Shown piece after piece: positions 1 to 11,155 of a stretch of 64,000 nt of DNA. How positions within the stretch are numbered: position 1 is the stretch's first letter; each line of letters opens with the position of its first letter. The notes beneath the pieces are model-generated. The model worked only from the letters and a program-made list of their open reading frames with translations. It had not been told where the DNA came from and ran no database searches. The DNA comes from Cocos nucifera (taxonomy: Eukaryota; Streptophyta; Magnoliopsida; Arecales; Arecaceae). The DNA lies in the NCBI GenBank assembly GCA_006176705.1, contig QRFJ01000023.1:960581-1024580 (forward strand), written 5' to 3'. Both the position numbers and the translations under genes were made by a program.

Positions 1-469
1 TAGCATGACAAGGCCAACATTTGCCATCACTTCCCCCTTGTCTTATATTCTCCTCCATAATGATCTTGTTCTCCCATGCCACACATAGCATTGTTCTCAT
101 CTTGCTGGACAATTGAAGTGCAGAATTAAGTTTATCAGTGGCTAATATATTGGGTCGGGTCGGATTGGCTTAGTCGGGTCAGGTTGGCTCAGTTCTAAAT
201 TAGAAGATTCAAATTAATCGAGAAAACAAATATATCGGATTAGGTTAGAATTTAGTAAACTTAGACTAGCTCTTTGTGAGGGTTTGTATGGACATATATT
301 TATTCCAATATCAACTATACAATAGACAGATCTTTTGATACTTATGCAGGATCAAAAAATTTAAATAATATTTTTTGATCAATCTTTTTAATTGATATCT
401 TAAATTATTATAAATGATATTAAAATAAACCCAACTAAGGGACACTATAACATGATCCCATTAAATCTT
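1..469. other. Intergenic spacer, no gene seen
   Basis: No open reading frame or domain could be recognised. A short GT/CGG-rich stretch near 150-190 repeats gggtcggg-like words. The segment ends where the MITE-like terminal repeat begins. Confidence 0.5.
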
Positions 470-699
470 GGGTTGCATTTGGTGCATTACCAGGCAGTGG
501 TAATCTGGATTACCTATCATCTCAATAGATTGTCAGTAATGTTAATTCCTGTATTTGGTACAAACAAGTAATGTTACAGTAAAATTACTGAAAATCTTGA
601 TTGATATGTTTGGTATGATAATCAGATTACTGATAATATAATATCAAATTTTTAAAAATATTTTCAAATCAAATTTATTAAAAATCACACCATATGCAA

Positions 700-1111
700 A
701 AAAATATAAATATATTATATTATATTATAATATATATTTATATTTATAATATATATTATAATAGATATTAATATAATATAATATAATATAATATAATATA
801 ATATAATATAATATTATATTATATTTATAATATAAATATATATTATATATTATATATAATATATTATATTCTAATATATATTTATATTTATAATATATAT
901 TATACTATATTATTATAATATCATATAATATTATACGACATTATATTATTATAATATATTATTCTTAAAATAATATTAATATAATAATAATATATAGTAT
1001 AATATTATTTTATAAAAATATTATAATACAACATAATATTATATTTATATTTATAATATATATTATACTATATTATTATAATATCATATAATATTATATT
1101 ATTATAATATT
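700..1111. repeat. AT-rich low-complexity tract with a 5-bp microsatellite
   Basis: Almost only A and T. A run of the 5-bp unit AATAT occupies about 770-813. Similar AT tracts recur at 9542-10110 and 14369-14890, the second of these being a duplicate of the first. Confidence 0.8.
1107..1111. repeat. Target-site duplication of element A (left copy)
   Basis: The pentamer atatt directly before the LTR start is repeated at 9537-9541 directly after the 3' LTR. Five bases is the normal size for Ty3/gypsy integration. The site is AT-rich, so a chance match is somewhat more likely than usual. Confidence 0.7.
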
Positions 1112-1429
1112 TATTGGGGATAAATTCTGTTCTTATCGAAGTCCAGCCTGATACTTAGCCTAATGCAATCGGTAATCACGGAAGAGCTTCAGCGGTCGAA
1201 CCTTAGCCGAACTCCTTTAGCCGATCGAACTTTCCAACAGTCGAGCTCTAGTGGAACCCCTTCAACTGGCCGAACTTTCTAGCGGCTGAGTCCCAGCCGA
1301 ATCCCTTCAGTCGGTCGAACTTTCTAGCGGTCGAGTCCCAACCAAACCTCCTTCAGCCAGCCGAATCTCTCAGCGATCGAGCCCCAGTCGAATCCTCCAA
1401 CGATCAAAATCCTGCCGAACTCCCTAGGA

Positions 1430-1860
1430 GTCAGACTTCTCCAGGAGCCGGATTCCTCCCAGACTTCTTCTTCGATCGAACTTCTCCAAGAGCCAAACTT
1501 TTCTCAGACATCTTTTTCGATCGAACTTCTATAGAAGCCAAACTTCTTTCGGATTGCTCCTGCAGTCGGACTCCTACGGCAGCCGAACTTCCTCCGCACT
1601 CTTTCAGTCGAACGCCTACAGGAGCCAAACTTCTTTCGAGCTTTTTCTTCATTCGAACTTCTCTAGGAGCCGAACTTCTTCTGAATTGCTCCTGCAGTCG
1701 GACTTCTCTAAGAGCCGAACTCCTTCTAGAATTCTCCTTTAATCGAACTCCTACGAAAGTCAAACTCCTTCATAACTTCTCCTTCGATCGAACTTCTTTA
1801 AGAGCCGAGCTTCTTCCAAACTTCTTCTTCAGTCGGATTCCTCCAGCAGATTGCTCCTGG
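1430..1860. repeat. 45-bp tandem repeats in the LTR U3
   Basis: About ten degenerate copies of a 45-bp unit of the type ggagccgaactccttctgaa. Forty-five is a multiple of three, so the repeats give spurious repetitive open frames on both strands. The same array is present at about 8540-8970 and 13360-13790. A second set around agcggtcgagccccagccga runs from about 1180 to 1430. Repeated U3 units often act as transcription-factor sites; that is inference here. Confidence 0.75.
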
Positions 1861-2177
1861 ATAATTTCCTCCAGACGTATTTCCTTCAGGAGTCTGAACT
1901 CCTTTGAAATTGATATATGTCGAAGTCCACCAACCAACGCTTGCTCCTCAGAGCTACGGCTATTAAATCTCGACGAACGGTTGCCATCAGTCTGCCACAA
2001 GTGATACTACAAGCGGCATCCCCCTCCATGACAGACTCTATTAGACCTCGAGTAGCCCGCTACCGGACGGTATGGCTGTCACCATCAATCTGACGATACC
2101 TTTCTCTCCATATCCACCAGGCCTCGAATGGCCCGCTGCCAGATAGCTACAGCTGTCACCATCAATCAAGCTCCACC

Positions 2178-2186
2178 TATAAAAAG
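2178..2186 (+). promoter_or_regulatory. TATA box of the element A 5' LTR
   Basis: TATAAAAAG, about 240 bp before the LTR end, marking a likely U3/R boundary. The same position carries a TATA box in the other LTRs of this lineage: 9294, 14119, 17011 and 21455. Confidence 0.65.
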
Positions 2187-2422
2187 AAACCCTTCAGATA
2201 TGTTTTCTCTAAGCTCTCTTCTTCTTTCCAAAAATTCTGCCAAACTCTCTTCTGAGCACTCCATTTCTATTGGCCAGAAGAGCTGACTTGATCATCGAAG
2301 GATCCTGCCGGAGCCATCACCATCAACTCTGAATGAAACTTTATTTTACAGGTCACCGACGATGACCTTATCTTCCTCGGCTCCAGCTCGATCCGACGTC
2401 AACCAAATTCTACACCAACAGA

Positions 2423-2440
2423 ATTGGCACTAGAGGAAGG
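2423..2440 (+). promoter_or_regulatory. Candidate primer-binding site of element A
   Basis: The sequence ttggcactagaggaagg starts three bases after the LTR end. Element B has the related tggcgctagaaggaggg at the equivalent place (17267). The position and the TGGCRC start are typical of Gypsy primer-binding sites; the tRNA was not identified. Confidence 0.55.
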
Positions 2441-2558
2441 ACCTCTATCTTTGATGTACCTTTATTCTTAAAGGAGTGCTCAGTCGATCCTGTCGACCTT
2501 TTTCTCTAAGATTCGTCTCCATCTTCTTCCTCAATCTCAAGAAATATTTCAAAAGAAG

Positions 2559-4230
2559 GTGACTACACGGAGATCTATCGCATCTACCGTCAGATCTGAG
2601 CCAGATCCATCCACTCCTGCTCTATTATCGATACTTCAACCTCCACCTCCATCGATGGCCATGGTAGATTCGGAGCAGTTTAACTTGCTGATGCAGCGGT
2701 TCAGGACCTCATCGAGATGGTGCAGACCATGCGGTAGCCCTCGACGGCGACTCCATCAGGAAATTCGCTATCAGAATGTCAAAAATCGATCCTAAGAAAG
2801 AGCATTTAGGCTAGCATGCCCATCGTGGCTAGGAAGAAGAAACAAAGAGCAGAGGATCCAAGTTTGGATCATGATTCTTTTCTAAATGAGATCTTTTTCA
2901 TCTATAGTCGAAAGTCCTCCAAGGTCTGCAATCGAGATGACGTCCTCAATTATAAACTATGAAAGATAGACCGACGAATTGAGGAGCTCGGCCATGTCGC
3001 CCCAGCTTACCATGACGATGTTCACACCGATCCTTCTTTCTCTCCTCGAATTATGCAAGAGCCTATTCCACCGAACTTCAAGCTTCCTCAATTTGAAAGC
3101 TACGATGGAACCTCTGATCTGGTTGATCATCTGGAGGCCTTTCGGACCATGATGCTACTCCATGGTGCACCAGACGCCATATTATGTCGAGCTTTTTCAT
3201 CTACCTTAAAGGAAGCAGCAAAAAATTGATACTCGATGTTGAAGCCGAGTACGATCTTCTTTTTTGATCAGATGAGCCATCAGTTCGTGGCTCTTTTTAT
3301 CAGCAGCCGATGTCTGTACCGAGATTCGAATTTTCTGATGAATGTCAAGCAGAAGGAGGAAAAATCCATCCGAGCTTATGTCACCCAGTTTAACGTTGCG
3401 GTATTGAAGGTTCAGGATCTGGACCAGTCTGTTGCAATGGCCGCACTCAAGGATGGCCTTCAGAAGAATGATTTACTATTTTTTTTGGAGAAGAAGTATC
3501 TCAGAAATTTTGTCAATCTACTAGCTTGAGTCGAGAGATATATCCGTGCAGAAGAAGCCTTCAAGTTGAAGGATGAAGAAACTATAGGAGAGCAGTGGAT
3601 GGATGAGTCTAATAGATCCATCGTCGATGAAGGATCGAGTGAAGTTTGGCCGTGCTCACAGACTTCCTTCGAGCGCAAGCGAGTCCAAACTTCTTCTCAA
3701 GCTCATCATCAAGGAAGCTCCGATAGAAGGACGCGAAGAAGTCCTCCCCCTGGAAGGCTTCGCAACTATGCCCCCTTTAACGCTCTTAAAGCCCAAATTC
3801 TGATGAAAATTAAAAATCAGCTACCAAGATCAGAAGAATTATGATCTCTCCCAAATAAACGTGATCGATGCAAGTATTGCCTCTACCATCGTGACCACGA
3901 CCACGATACTGAAGAATGCATCAGCTCTGAGATGAAATCGAGGAGCTCATCAGGAGGGGATGGCTGGATCGATTCCTCAGACGTCAGTCTGAAGTAGGAG
4001 AAGATCGATCAAGAAGGCTGCTGTAGTTAGAACCATCAATGACGGAGGAACAACAAGGAGGTCAGCCGCCTTCTGCATCATCAACGCCACCTTTGGGAGG
4101 GGCTTGGTATTTCGGCGAGCCATCATCTTCCAGTCTCAAAGCCAAGAGAAGCTTGCTTCAAATTGAGAAGGTCAGCATGAGATAGAGAAGATCATCCAGT
4201 CCGAAACTTATCACTTGAAGAAACTCAGAT
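2559..4230 (+). pseudogene. Degenerate Ty3/gypsy gag
   Basis: Gag would form the virus-like particle of the retrotransposon. A recognisable reading runs through 3060-3540: first PNFKLPQFESYDGTSD, then VDHLEAF, then after an in-frame stop the block KSIRAYVTQFN, all typical of the plant Retrotrans_gag domain. At about 3860-3930 the reading CLYHRDHDHDTEEC matches the C-terminal C-x-x-H-x-x-x-G-H-x-T-E-x-C motif of Tat-like gags, with the G replaced by D. Several stops (for example the Trp-like position near 3230 and a stop at about 3527) and frame changes break the protein. The expected ATG near 2560 reads GTG; element B still has ATG. No protease motif follows. The gene ends where the array begins. 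Confidence 0.8.
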
Positions 4231-4389
4231 GAACAACGCTCCCACGATCCTAAAACATAGAAAATATGAGAATGTACTGCCAGTAATTTTTCTTCAATAA
4301 AATTTTTTCATTTCAATAATATTATTTTTTGGTATAAAAATTATGTGATGATACAAAAGAAGCAGTCAATAGTGGCCGTGTTAGAAACA
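4231..4389. other. Gag-to-array junction
   Basis: AT-rich link with no domain. Its start retains traces of the gag tail (an alternate-frame GGAWYFGEPSSSS reading near 4090-4130 has a counterpart in element B near 18410). Confidence 0.4.
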
Positions 4390-7300
4390 GGAGGAGAACC
4401 TCATCCTAACATGAGCGAGTCGAAGTCCTTCAACCTTGGTCAGAGATAAGATCTCTTCCGAGCTTCAGAGTCTATGTTAATAAGAGATAAGATCTTCCTC
4501 AATCTCGATCAGAGATAAGATCTCTTTCGAACTTCAGAGTTTACATCAATAGAAGATAAGATCACCTTCAACCTCGACTAGAGATAAGATCTCTCCCGAG
4601 CTTCAGAGTCTATGTCAATAGGAGATAAGATCTTCTTCAACCTTGGTCAGAGATAAGATCTCTTCCGAGCTTCAGAGTCTACGTCAATAGGAGATAAGAT
4701 CTTCCTTAACCTCGGTCAGAGATAAGATCTCTTCCGAGCTTCAGAGTCTACGTCAATAGGAGATAAGATCTTCTTCAACTTCGGCTAGAGATAAGATCTC
4801 TTCCGAGCTTCAGAGTCTACATCAATAGAAGATAAGATCTCTCTCAACCTCGATCAGAGATAAGATCTTTTCCGAGCTTTAGAGTCTACGTCAATAGGAG
4901 ATAAGATCTCCTTCAACCTTGGCCAGAGATAAGATCTCTTCCGAGCTTCAGAGTCTACATCAATAGGAGATAAGATCTTCCTCAACCTCGATCAGAGATA
5001 AGATCTCTTTCGAGCTTCAGAGTCTACGTCAATAGGAGATAAGATCTCCTTTGAGCTTCAGAGTCTACGTCAATAGGAGATAAGATTACCTTCAATCCTC
5101 GATCAGAGATAAGATCTCTCTCAAGCTTCAGAGTCTACGTCAATAGGAGATAAGATCTCCTTCAACCTCAATCAGAGATAAGATCTCTTTCAAGCTTCAG
5201 AGTCCACGTCAATAGAAGATAAGATCTTTCTCAATCCTCGGCCAGAGATAAGATCTCTTCCAAGCTTCAGAGTCCACGTCATTAGGAGATAAGATCTCCT
5301 TCAACCTCGACTAAAGATAAGATCTCTCTCGAGCTTCAGAGTCTACGTCAATAAAGGATAAGATCTCCTTCAACCTCGATCAAGAGATAAGATCTCTTTC
5401 GAGCTTCAGAGTCTACATCAATAGGAGATAAGATCTCTCTCAACCTCGATCAGAGATAAGATCTCTTTCGAGCGTCAAAGTCTACGTCAATAGGAGATAA
5501 GATCTCCCTCAATCTCGACTGGAGATGAGATCTTCCTCGAGCCTCGACTTCAACTTCAACCTCAATTGGAGATAGGATCTCCTCCGAGCTTCAACGTCTT
5601 CGTTAACAGGAGATGAGATCTCCTTCAACCTCGGTTGGAGATGAGATCTCTCCTGAGCCTCAACTTCAACTTCAACCTCGGTTGGAGATGAGACCTCTCC
5701 CGAGCCTCAACTTCAACTTCAACCTTGGTTGAAGATAAGATCTCTTCCGAGTTTCAAAGTCTACATCAGTAGGAGAGATCTCCTTCAATCTCGACTAGAG
5801 ATAGGATCTCCCCCGAGCTTCAACGTCTGTGTCAATAGAAGATGAGATCTTCTTCAACCTCGACTGAAAATGTGATCTCCTCCGAGCCTTAACTTTAACT
5901 TCAATCTCAATTGGAGATGAGATCTCTCCCGAGCTTTAACTACAACTTCAACCTCGGCTGGAGATAAGATCTCCCCCGAGTTTCAAAGTCTACATCAATA
6001 AGAAAGATCTCCTTCAACCTCGGTTGGAGATAGGATCTCCCCCGAGCTTCAACGTCTGTGTCAACGGAAGATGAGATCTTCTTCGACCTTAGCTGGAGAT
6101 GAGATATCCCCCGAGCCTCAACTTTAACTTCAACCTTGGTTGGAGATGAGATCTTTTCCGAGCTTCAACTACAACTTCAATCTCAATTGGAGATAAGATT
6201 TCTCCCGAGTTTCAAAGTCTACATCAACAGGAGAGAAGATCTTCTTCAACCTCGATCAGAGATAAGATCTTTTCCAAGCTTCAGAGTCTACATCAATAGG
6301 AGATAAGATCTCCCTCAACCTCGGTCAGAGATAAGATCTCTTCCGAGCTTCAGAGTCTACGTCAATAGGAGATAAGATCTCCTTCAACCTCGGCTAGAGA
6401 TAAGATCTCTTCCGAGCGTCAGAGTCTACGCCAATAGGAGATAAGATCTCCTTCAACCTCGGCTAGAGATAAGATCTCTCCGAGCTTCAGAGTCTACGTC
6501 AATAGGAGATAAGATCTTCTTCAACCTCGACTAGAGATAAGATCTCTTTCCGAGCTTTAGAGTCTACGTCAATAGGAGATAAGATCTCCTTCAACCTCGG
6601 CTAGAGATAAGATCTCTTCCAAGCTTCAGAGTCTATGTCAATAGGAGATAAGATCTTCCTTCAATCTCGATCAGAGATAAGATCTCCTCCGAGCTTCAGA
6701 GTCTATGTCAATAGGAGATAAGATCTCTTTCAATCCTCGGCTAGAGATAAGATCTCTTCCGAGCTTCAGAGTCTACGTCAATAGGAGATAAGATCTCTCT
6801 CAACCTCGGCTAGAGATAAGATCTCTCCCAAGCTTTGAAGTCTACGTTAATAAAGGTAAGATCTTCTTCAACCTCGGTCTCAAGAGATAAGATCTCTCTC
6901 AAGCTTCAGAGTCCACATCAATAGAAGATAAGATCTCCTTCAATCTTGGCCAGAGATAAGATCTCTCCCGAGCTTCAGAGTCTACGTCAATAGGAGATAA
7001 GATCTCCTTCAACCTCGGCTAGAGATAAGATTTCTCCCAAGCTTCAGAGTCTACATCAATAGGAGATAAGATCTCCTTCAACCTCGATCAGAGATAAGAT
7101 CTCTCTCGAGCTTCAAAGTCTACGTCAATAGGAGATAAGATCTCTCTCAACCTCGATCAGAGATAAGATCTCTCTCGAGCTTCAGAGTCTACGTCAATAG
7201 GAGATAAGATTTTTCTCAATCTCAGCTGAAGATGAGATCTCCTTCGAGCCTCGACTTCAACTTCAACTTCGGCTGGAGATAGGATCTCCATCGAGCTTCA

Positions 7301-8110
7301 ACGTCTTCGTCAACAGAAGATGAGATTTTCTTTAACCTTGGCTAGAGATGAGATCTTCCTTGAGCCTCAACTTCAACTTCAACCTCAGCTGGAGATGAGA
7401 TCTCCCCCGAGCCTCAACTTTAACTTCAACCTCGGTTGGAGATAAGATCTCTTTCGAGTTTTAAAGTCTACATCAGCAGGAGAGATCTCCTTCAACCTCG
7501 ATTGGAGATAGGATCTCTTCCGAGCTTCAACGTCTGCATCAATAGGAGATGAGATCTTCTTCAACCTCGATTGGAGATGAGATCTCCCCCGAGTCTCAAC
7601 TTCAACTTCAACCTCGGCTGAAGATGAGATCTCCTTCGAGCTTTAACTACAACTTCAACCTCGATTGGAGATAAGATCTCCCTCGAGTTTCAAAGTCTAC
7701 ATCAACAGGAGAGATCTCCTTTAATCTCGATTGGAGATAGGATCTCCTCCGAGCTTCAATGTCTGCATCAATAGAAGATGAGATCTCTTTCAACCTCAGT
7801 TGAAGATGAGATCTTCTCCGAGCCTCAACTTCAACTTCAACCTCGACTGGAGATGAGATCTCCTCCGAGCTTCAACTATAACTTCAACCTTGGCTGGAGA
7901 TAGGATCTCCTTCGAGTTTCAAAGTCTACATCAATAGGAGAGAAGATCTTCTTCAATCTAGACTGGAGATAAGATCTCCCACGAGCTTCAACCGCAACGT
8001 CAACAAAAGATAAGATCTTCTTGGACCTCGGCTGGAGATAGGATACCTTCGAGTCTCAACTTCAACGTCAATCTTGGCTGGAGATAAGATCTCCTCCGAG
8101 TTTCAACCTG
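4390..8110. repeat. Large tandem array with a palindromic core, in place of pol
   Basis: Type I units are 69 bp (for example starts at 4649 and 4718) and hold two dyads: agagat-aag-atctct and ggagat-aag-atctcc. Between them lie cttcagagtctacgtcaata and caacctcgg. Type II units carry ggagatgagatctcc or ggagataggatctcc with cctcaacttcaacttcaac. The blocks alternate: type I about 4390-5510, type II 5510-6240, type I 6240-7210, type II 7210-8110. No long open frame of gene quality is present. Confidence 0.9.
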
Positions 8111-8183
8111 AACTGGCGCAGAGCCCTAAAGAGAACTTCGACAGTCGCCCTTTTTGTGCTTCATTCCTTCGATTTTCGAACTC

Positions 8184-8201
8184 AAAAGTGGGAGGAACTA
8201 T
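8184..8201 (+). promoter_or_regulatory. Polypurine tract of element A
   Basis: The run aaaagtgggaggaa lies just before the 3' LTR. The equivalents are the G-run at about 12998-13010 and gagagtgggggagg in element B. It would prime plus-strand synthesis. Confidence 0.65.
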
Positions 8202-9536
8202 TATTGGGGATAAACCCCACTCCTACTAAAGTCCAGTTTGATGCTTAGCCCAATGCAATCGATAATCATAGAAGAGCTTCAACGGTCAAACTTTTTCAGC
8301 CGACTGAACTCCCCAGTGGAACCCCTTCAGCCGGCCAAACTCCCCAGCAATCGAGCCCCAGCCGAATCCCCTTCAGCTAGCCAAACTTTTCAGTGGTCGA
8401 GCCCCAACGGAACCCCTTCAGTCGATCGAACTCTCCAACGATCGAGCTCCAGCTAAACCTCCTTTAGCCGATCGAACCTCTCAGCGGTCGAGCCCCAGTC
8501 GAATCCCCCAACGACCGAATTTCTACCGAACTCCTCAGGAGCCGGACTTCTTCAGGAGCCAGACTCCTTCCAGACTTCTCCTTCGATCGAACTTCTCCAG
8601 GAGTCTAACTTTTTTTAGACATCTTCTTCGATCGGACTTCTATAGAAGAGGAACTCCTTCCGGATTGCTCCTGCAGTCGGACTCCTATGGGAGCCGAACT
8701 CCCTCTGCACTCCTTCAGTCGGACGCCTATGGGAGCCGAACTCCTTCCAAGCTTCTCCTTCATTCAAACTTCTCCAGGAGCCGAATTTCTTCTGGATTGC
8801 TCCTATAGTTGGACTCCTTCAAGAGCCAAACTTCTTTTAGAATTCTCATTCAGTCAGACTCCTATGGGAGCCGAACTCCTTCTAAATTTTTTTTTCGATC
8901 GAACTCCTCCAGGAGCCAAACTTCTTCTGGACTTCTCCTTCAGTCAGATTTTTCTAACGAATTATTCTCGGATAATCCCATCCAGATGTATTTCCTTCAG
9001 GAGTCCGAACTCTTTTGGAATTGATATATGTCGAAGTCCACCAACCAACGCCTGCTTTCTCAGAGCTACAACTATTAAATCTCGATGAACGATCGCATCA
9101 GTCTGCCATAGACGACACTACAGACGGCACCCCCTCCATGACAGACTCCATCAAACCTCAAGCAGTCTACTACCAGACGGTATGACTATCACCATCAATC
9201 TGATGATATCTTTCTCTCCGTATTGAACTCCACCAGACCTCGAACGATCCGCTGCTAGACAACTGTAGCTGTTACCATCAATCAAGCTCCACCTATAAAA
9301 AGGGATTCTCCATATATATTTTCTCTAAGCTCTCTTCTCCTTCCTAAAAATTCTATCGAACTCTCTCATGAGCACTCCATTTCTATTGGCCAGAAGAGCT
9401 AACTTGATCGTTGAAGGGTCCTACCGGAGCCACCACTACCGACTTCGGATGGAACTTTATTTTGTAGATCACCGACGGCGACCTCATCTTCCTCGGCTCC
9501 AGCTCAATCCGACATCAACCAAATTCTATACCAACA
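8202..9536 (+). repeat. 3' LTR of element A
   Basis: About 1335 bp, colinear with 1112-2420, with its own TATA box at 9294. It ends in accaaca and is followed by the TSD atatt at 9537-9541. It differs from the 5' LTR by many scattered changes, so the insertion is not recent. Confidence 0.85.
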
Positions 9537-9541
9537 ATATT

Positions 9542-10321
9542 ATTATAATATATTATTATTAAAATAATCTTATAATAATATATAATGTGATATTATTTTA
9601 TAATAATATTATAATATAACATAATATTATATTATAAATATATTATTATATAATAATAATAATATTATTATATTATAGATACTATATTTATAATATAAAT
9701 ATATATTATATATTATCTATTTATCATATATATTATTATAATATTATATTATATTATGCTAATATTATTATAATATATTATTATTTAAATAATAATATTA
9801 TAATAATATTATATTATATTATAATAATATTATAATATAACATAATATTATATTATATAATATTATTATATTATAAATTATATTTATAATAGGTATATTA
9901 TATGTTATAGTATATGTTATATATAATATATTATATTCTAATATATATTTATATTTATAATATATATTATAATATATTAATATAATATAATATAATATAA
10001 TATTATTATAATATATTATTATTTTATTATAATATATAATAATATTATAATAATATAATATAATATTATAATATTATTATAATATAATATAATATTATAT
10101 TATATATATTTTTGATGAGGGTATTTCTGTCTAAATTTGTTATTATTATATTATCAAATGTTTGGTAATCTAGATAGCCATCTATCACGTTGGTAATCCA
10201 GATTATCTCATGAGAGACAATCTAGATTACTAATATAAAAGATATACCAAACATGATAATTTGATGGGATCTTTTTAAATTATCAGTAATTTGGATAGAT
10301 TACTGATTATCAAATACAACC
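9542..10321. mobile_element. Right part of the interrupted MITE-like element
   Basis: AT-rich to about 10110, then a unique end with several ggtaatccagatta-type words. It finishes in aaatacaacc, the inverse of the left end at 471. No coding capacity. Confidence 0.5.
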
Positions 10322-10991
10322 TTAGTAATAATTAAAAAAGAAAGATGAGGTACCTTAGAAAGAAGGCGAGCCGGTGATTGAGATTGAATATTCTGAAATT
10401 AACCAATCAAGATTCTGATTGTCTTCTTGCTCTTGGCTAAAACTTTATTGAATGCTATAAGATTCTTGGCAAATGTTTTACCAAGACGAGTATTTTTTTT
10501 TTTACATTTCTATTTCTAGAACAGAGAGCTTAAATCTTCCGTAATAAATTTGGTGCACTTCCATGCTCACTGCCCATGCATGAATCAATCACCTGGGTAG
10601 TAAGCGCAGAAGCTCATACCGTGGTGAGCAAAGGTATCTCCAACCCCACTTGGCCAAAAGAGATTAATTCATGTCTCTTTTTCCGAACAGACCACTTTCC
10701 AATTAACCTTGGAAGAGATTCCTGATGGTGATGTTGAGATTTTCAAAAGTACGAGCCTACCACCAAAAAGAGGAGATTGCTTTTCCAATTCGCTAGCTTA
10801 GACTCAATCATCCAAAAAAGTAACAATCAATAAGCTTTACAAGCCTTTCTGGTGGTGAGAGGTCGGCCCATGTACTTTATGGGCAGCAGAGAGAAACTGT
10901 GGTCGAACCATTTAGCACATCTCATTACTTTTTTCAAATGTTTTTTGATAGTTAATTGAAAGACTTGAGATTAGTTCAAACTATATACAAC
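10322..10991 (-). pseudogene. LINE fragment (post-palm region of reverse transcriptase), copy 1
   Basis: Read on the minus strand, about 10640-10991 gives in broken frames KYMGRPLTTRKACKAY, then IESKLANWK, and further on SLLAKWGWRY. These follow the reverse-transcriptase core in plant L1-type LINEs. Copy 2 lies at 15101-15917. Relative to copy 2 this copy lacks two short blocks between cttcc repeats and between gccc repeats (near 10560-10580), consistent with short-repeat deletions. The first 200 bases (10322-10560) hold nothing recognisable. Confidence 0.6.
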
Positions 10992-11155
10992 GATCCGTGA
11001 ACTCCTCTTCCAAGCCACAAATGGGGCAGTCGGGTGGGATGTCCATCCCTCTTTCTTTGAAAAGAGTACGCATTGGAAGCCTATCCCATGCGACTTTTCT
11101 GAGAAAAAGTTTGACCCTAGGGTGGGCCTGAATTCTCCAAATCCATGCCGCATCG
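10980..11155 (-). pseudogene. LINE zinc-binding domain (zf-RVT) fragment
   Basis: The minus-strand frame contains PRVKLFLRKVAWDRLPM and, in a shifted frame, CPICGLEEE. These are hallmarks of the zinc-binding C-terminal domain of plant LINE reverse transcriptases. It sits at the junction of the tandem duplication and has no counterpart in copy 2. Confidence 0.65.

Larger units (their letters stand above)
470..1111. mobile_element. Left part of a MITE-like element, interrupted by element A
   Basis: The left end reads ggttgcattt (471-480). The matching inverted end aaatacaacc lies at 10312-10321, on the far side of the retrotransposon, so the retrotransposon appears to have landed inside this element. 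Both ends carry short words of the type ggtaatctggattacc. The interior is almost pure A+T. No transposase is visible, so it is non-autonomous; the superfamily (PIF/Harbinger-like or hAT-like) is not resolved because no clean target-site duplication could be fixed. Confidence 0.5.
1112..2420 (+). repeat. 5' LTR of element A
   Basis: About 1309 bp, matched by the LTRs at 8202-9536 and 13016-14363. The U3 part is built from two sets of roughly 45-bp tandem repeats. A TATA box lies at 2178. The LTR ends in accaaca followed by the primer-binding-like site. Minus-strand open frames inside it only reflect the in-frame 45-bp repeats and are not genes. Confidence 0.85.
1112..9536 (+). mobile_element. 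Non-autonomous gag-only Ty3/gypsy LTR retrotransposon (element A)
   Basis: Two direct LTRs (1112-2420 and 8202-9536) bound an interior with a primer-binding-like site, a broken gag, a 3.7-kb tandem array and a purine tract before the 3' LTR. The ends are TATTGGGG...CACCAACA, which looks like a decayed TG...CA pair. No protease, reverse transcriptase, RNase H or integrase could be found; the array sits where pol would be. This layout is that of the terminal-repeat elements with only gag (TR-GAG/LARD type), which depend on a partner for enzymes. The gag resembles the Tat-like branch, by inference. The element carries stops and frameshifts, so it is old. Confidence 0.85.

Noticed and set aside
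1431..2000. Minus-strand open frames with repeats such as GVRLKE in the element A LTR (also 13496-13888 and 8687-9088 plus)
   Set aside because: The 45-bp repeat period is a multiple of three, which keeps frames open by chance; they lie inside LTR U3 and are shifted or broken between the LTR copies.
4390..8110. Possible CRISPR-like or centromeric satellite array
   Set aside because: There are no unique spacers, and the array is confined between gag and a purine tract inside an LTR element, so it is element-internal.
470..10321. Firm superfamily call for the MITE around element A
   Set aside because: The ends match as inverted repeats, but neither a 3-bp TWA nor an 8-bp duplication is convincing, so no superfamily is given.
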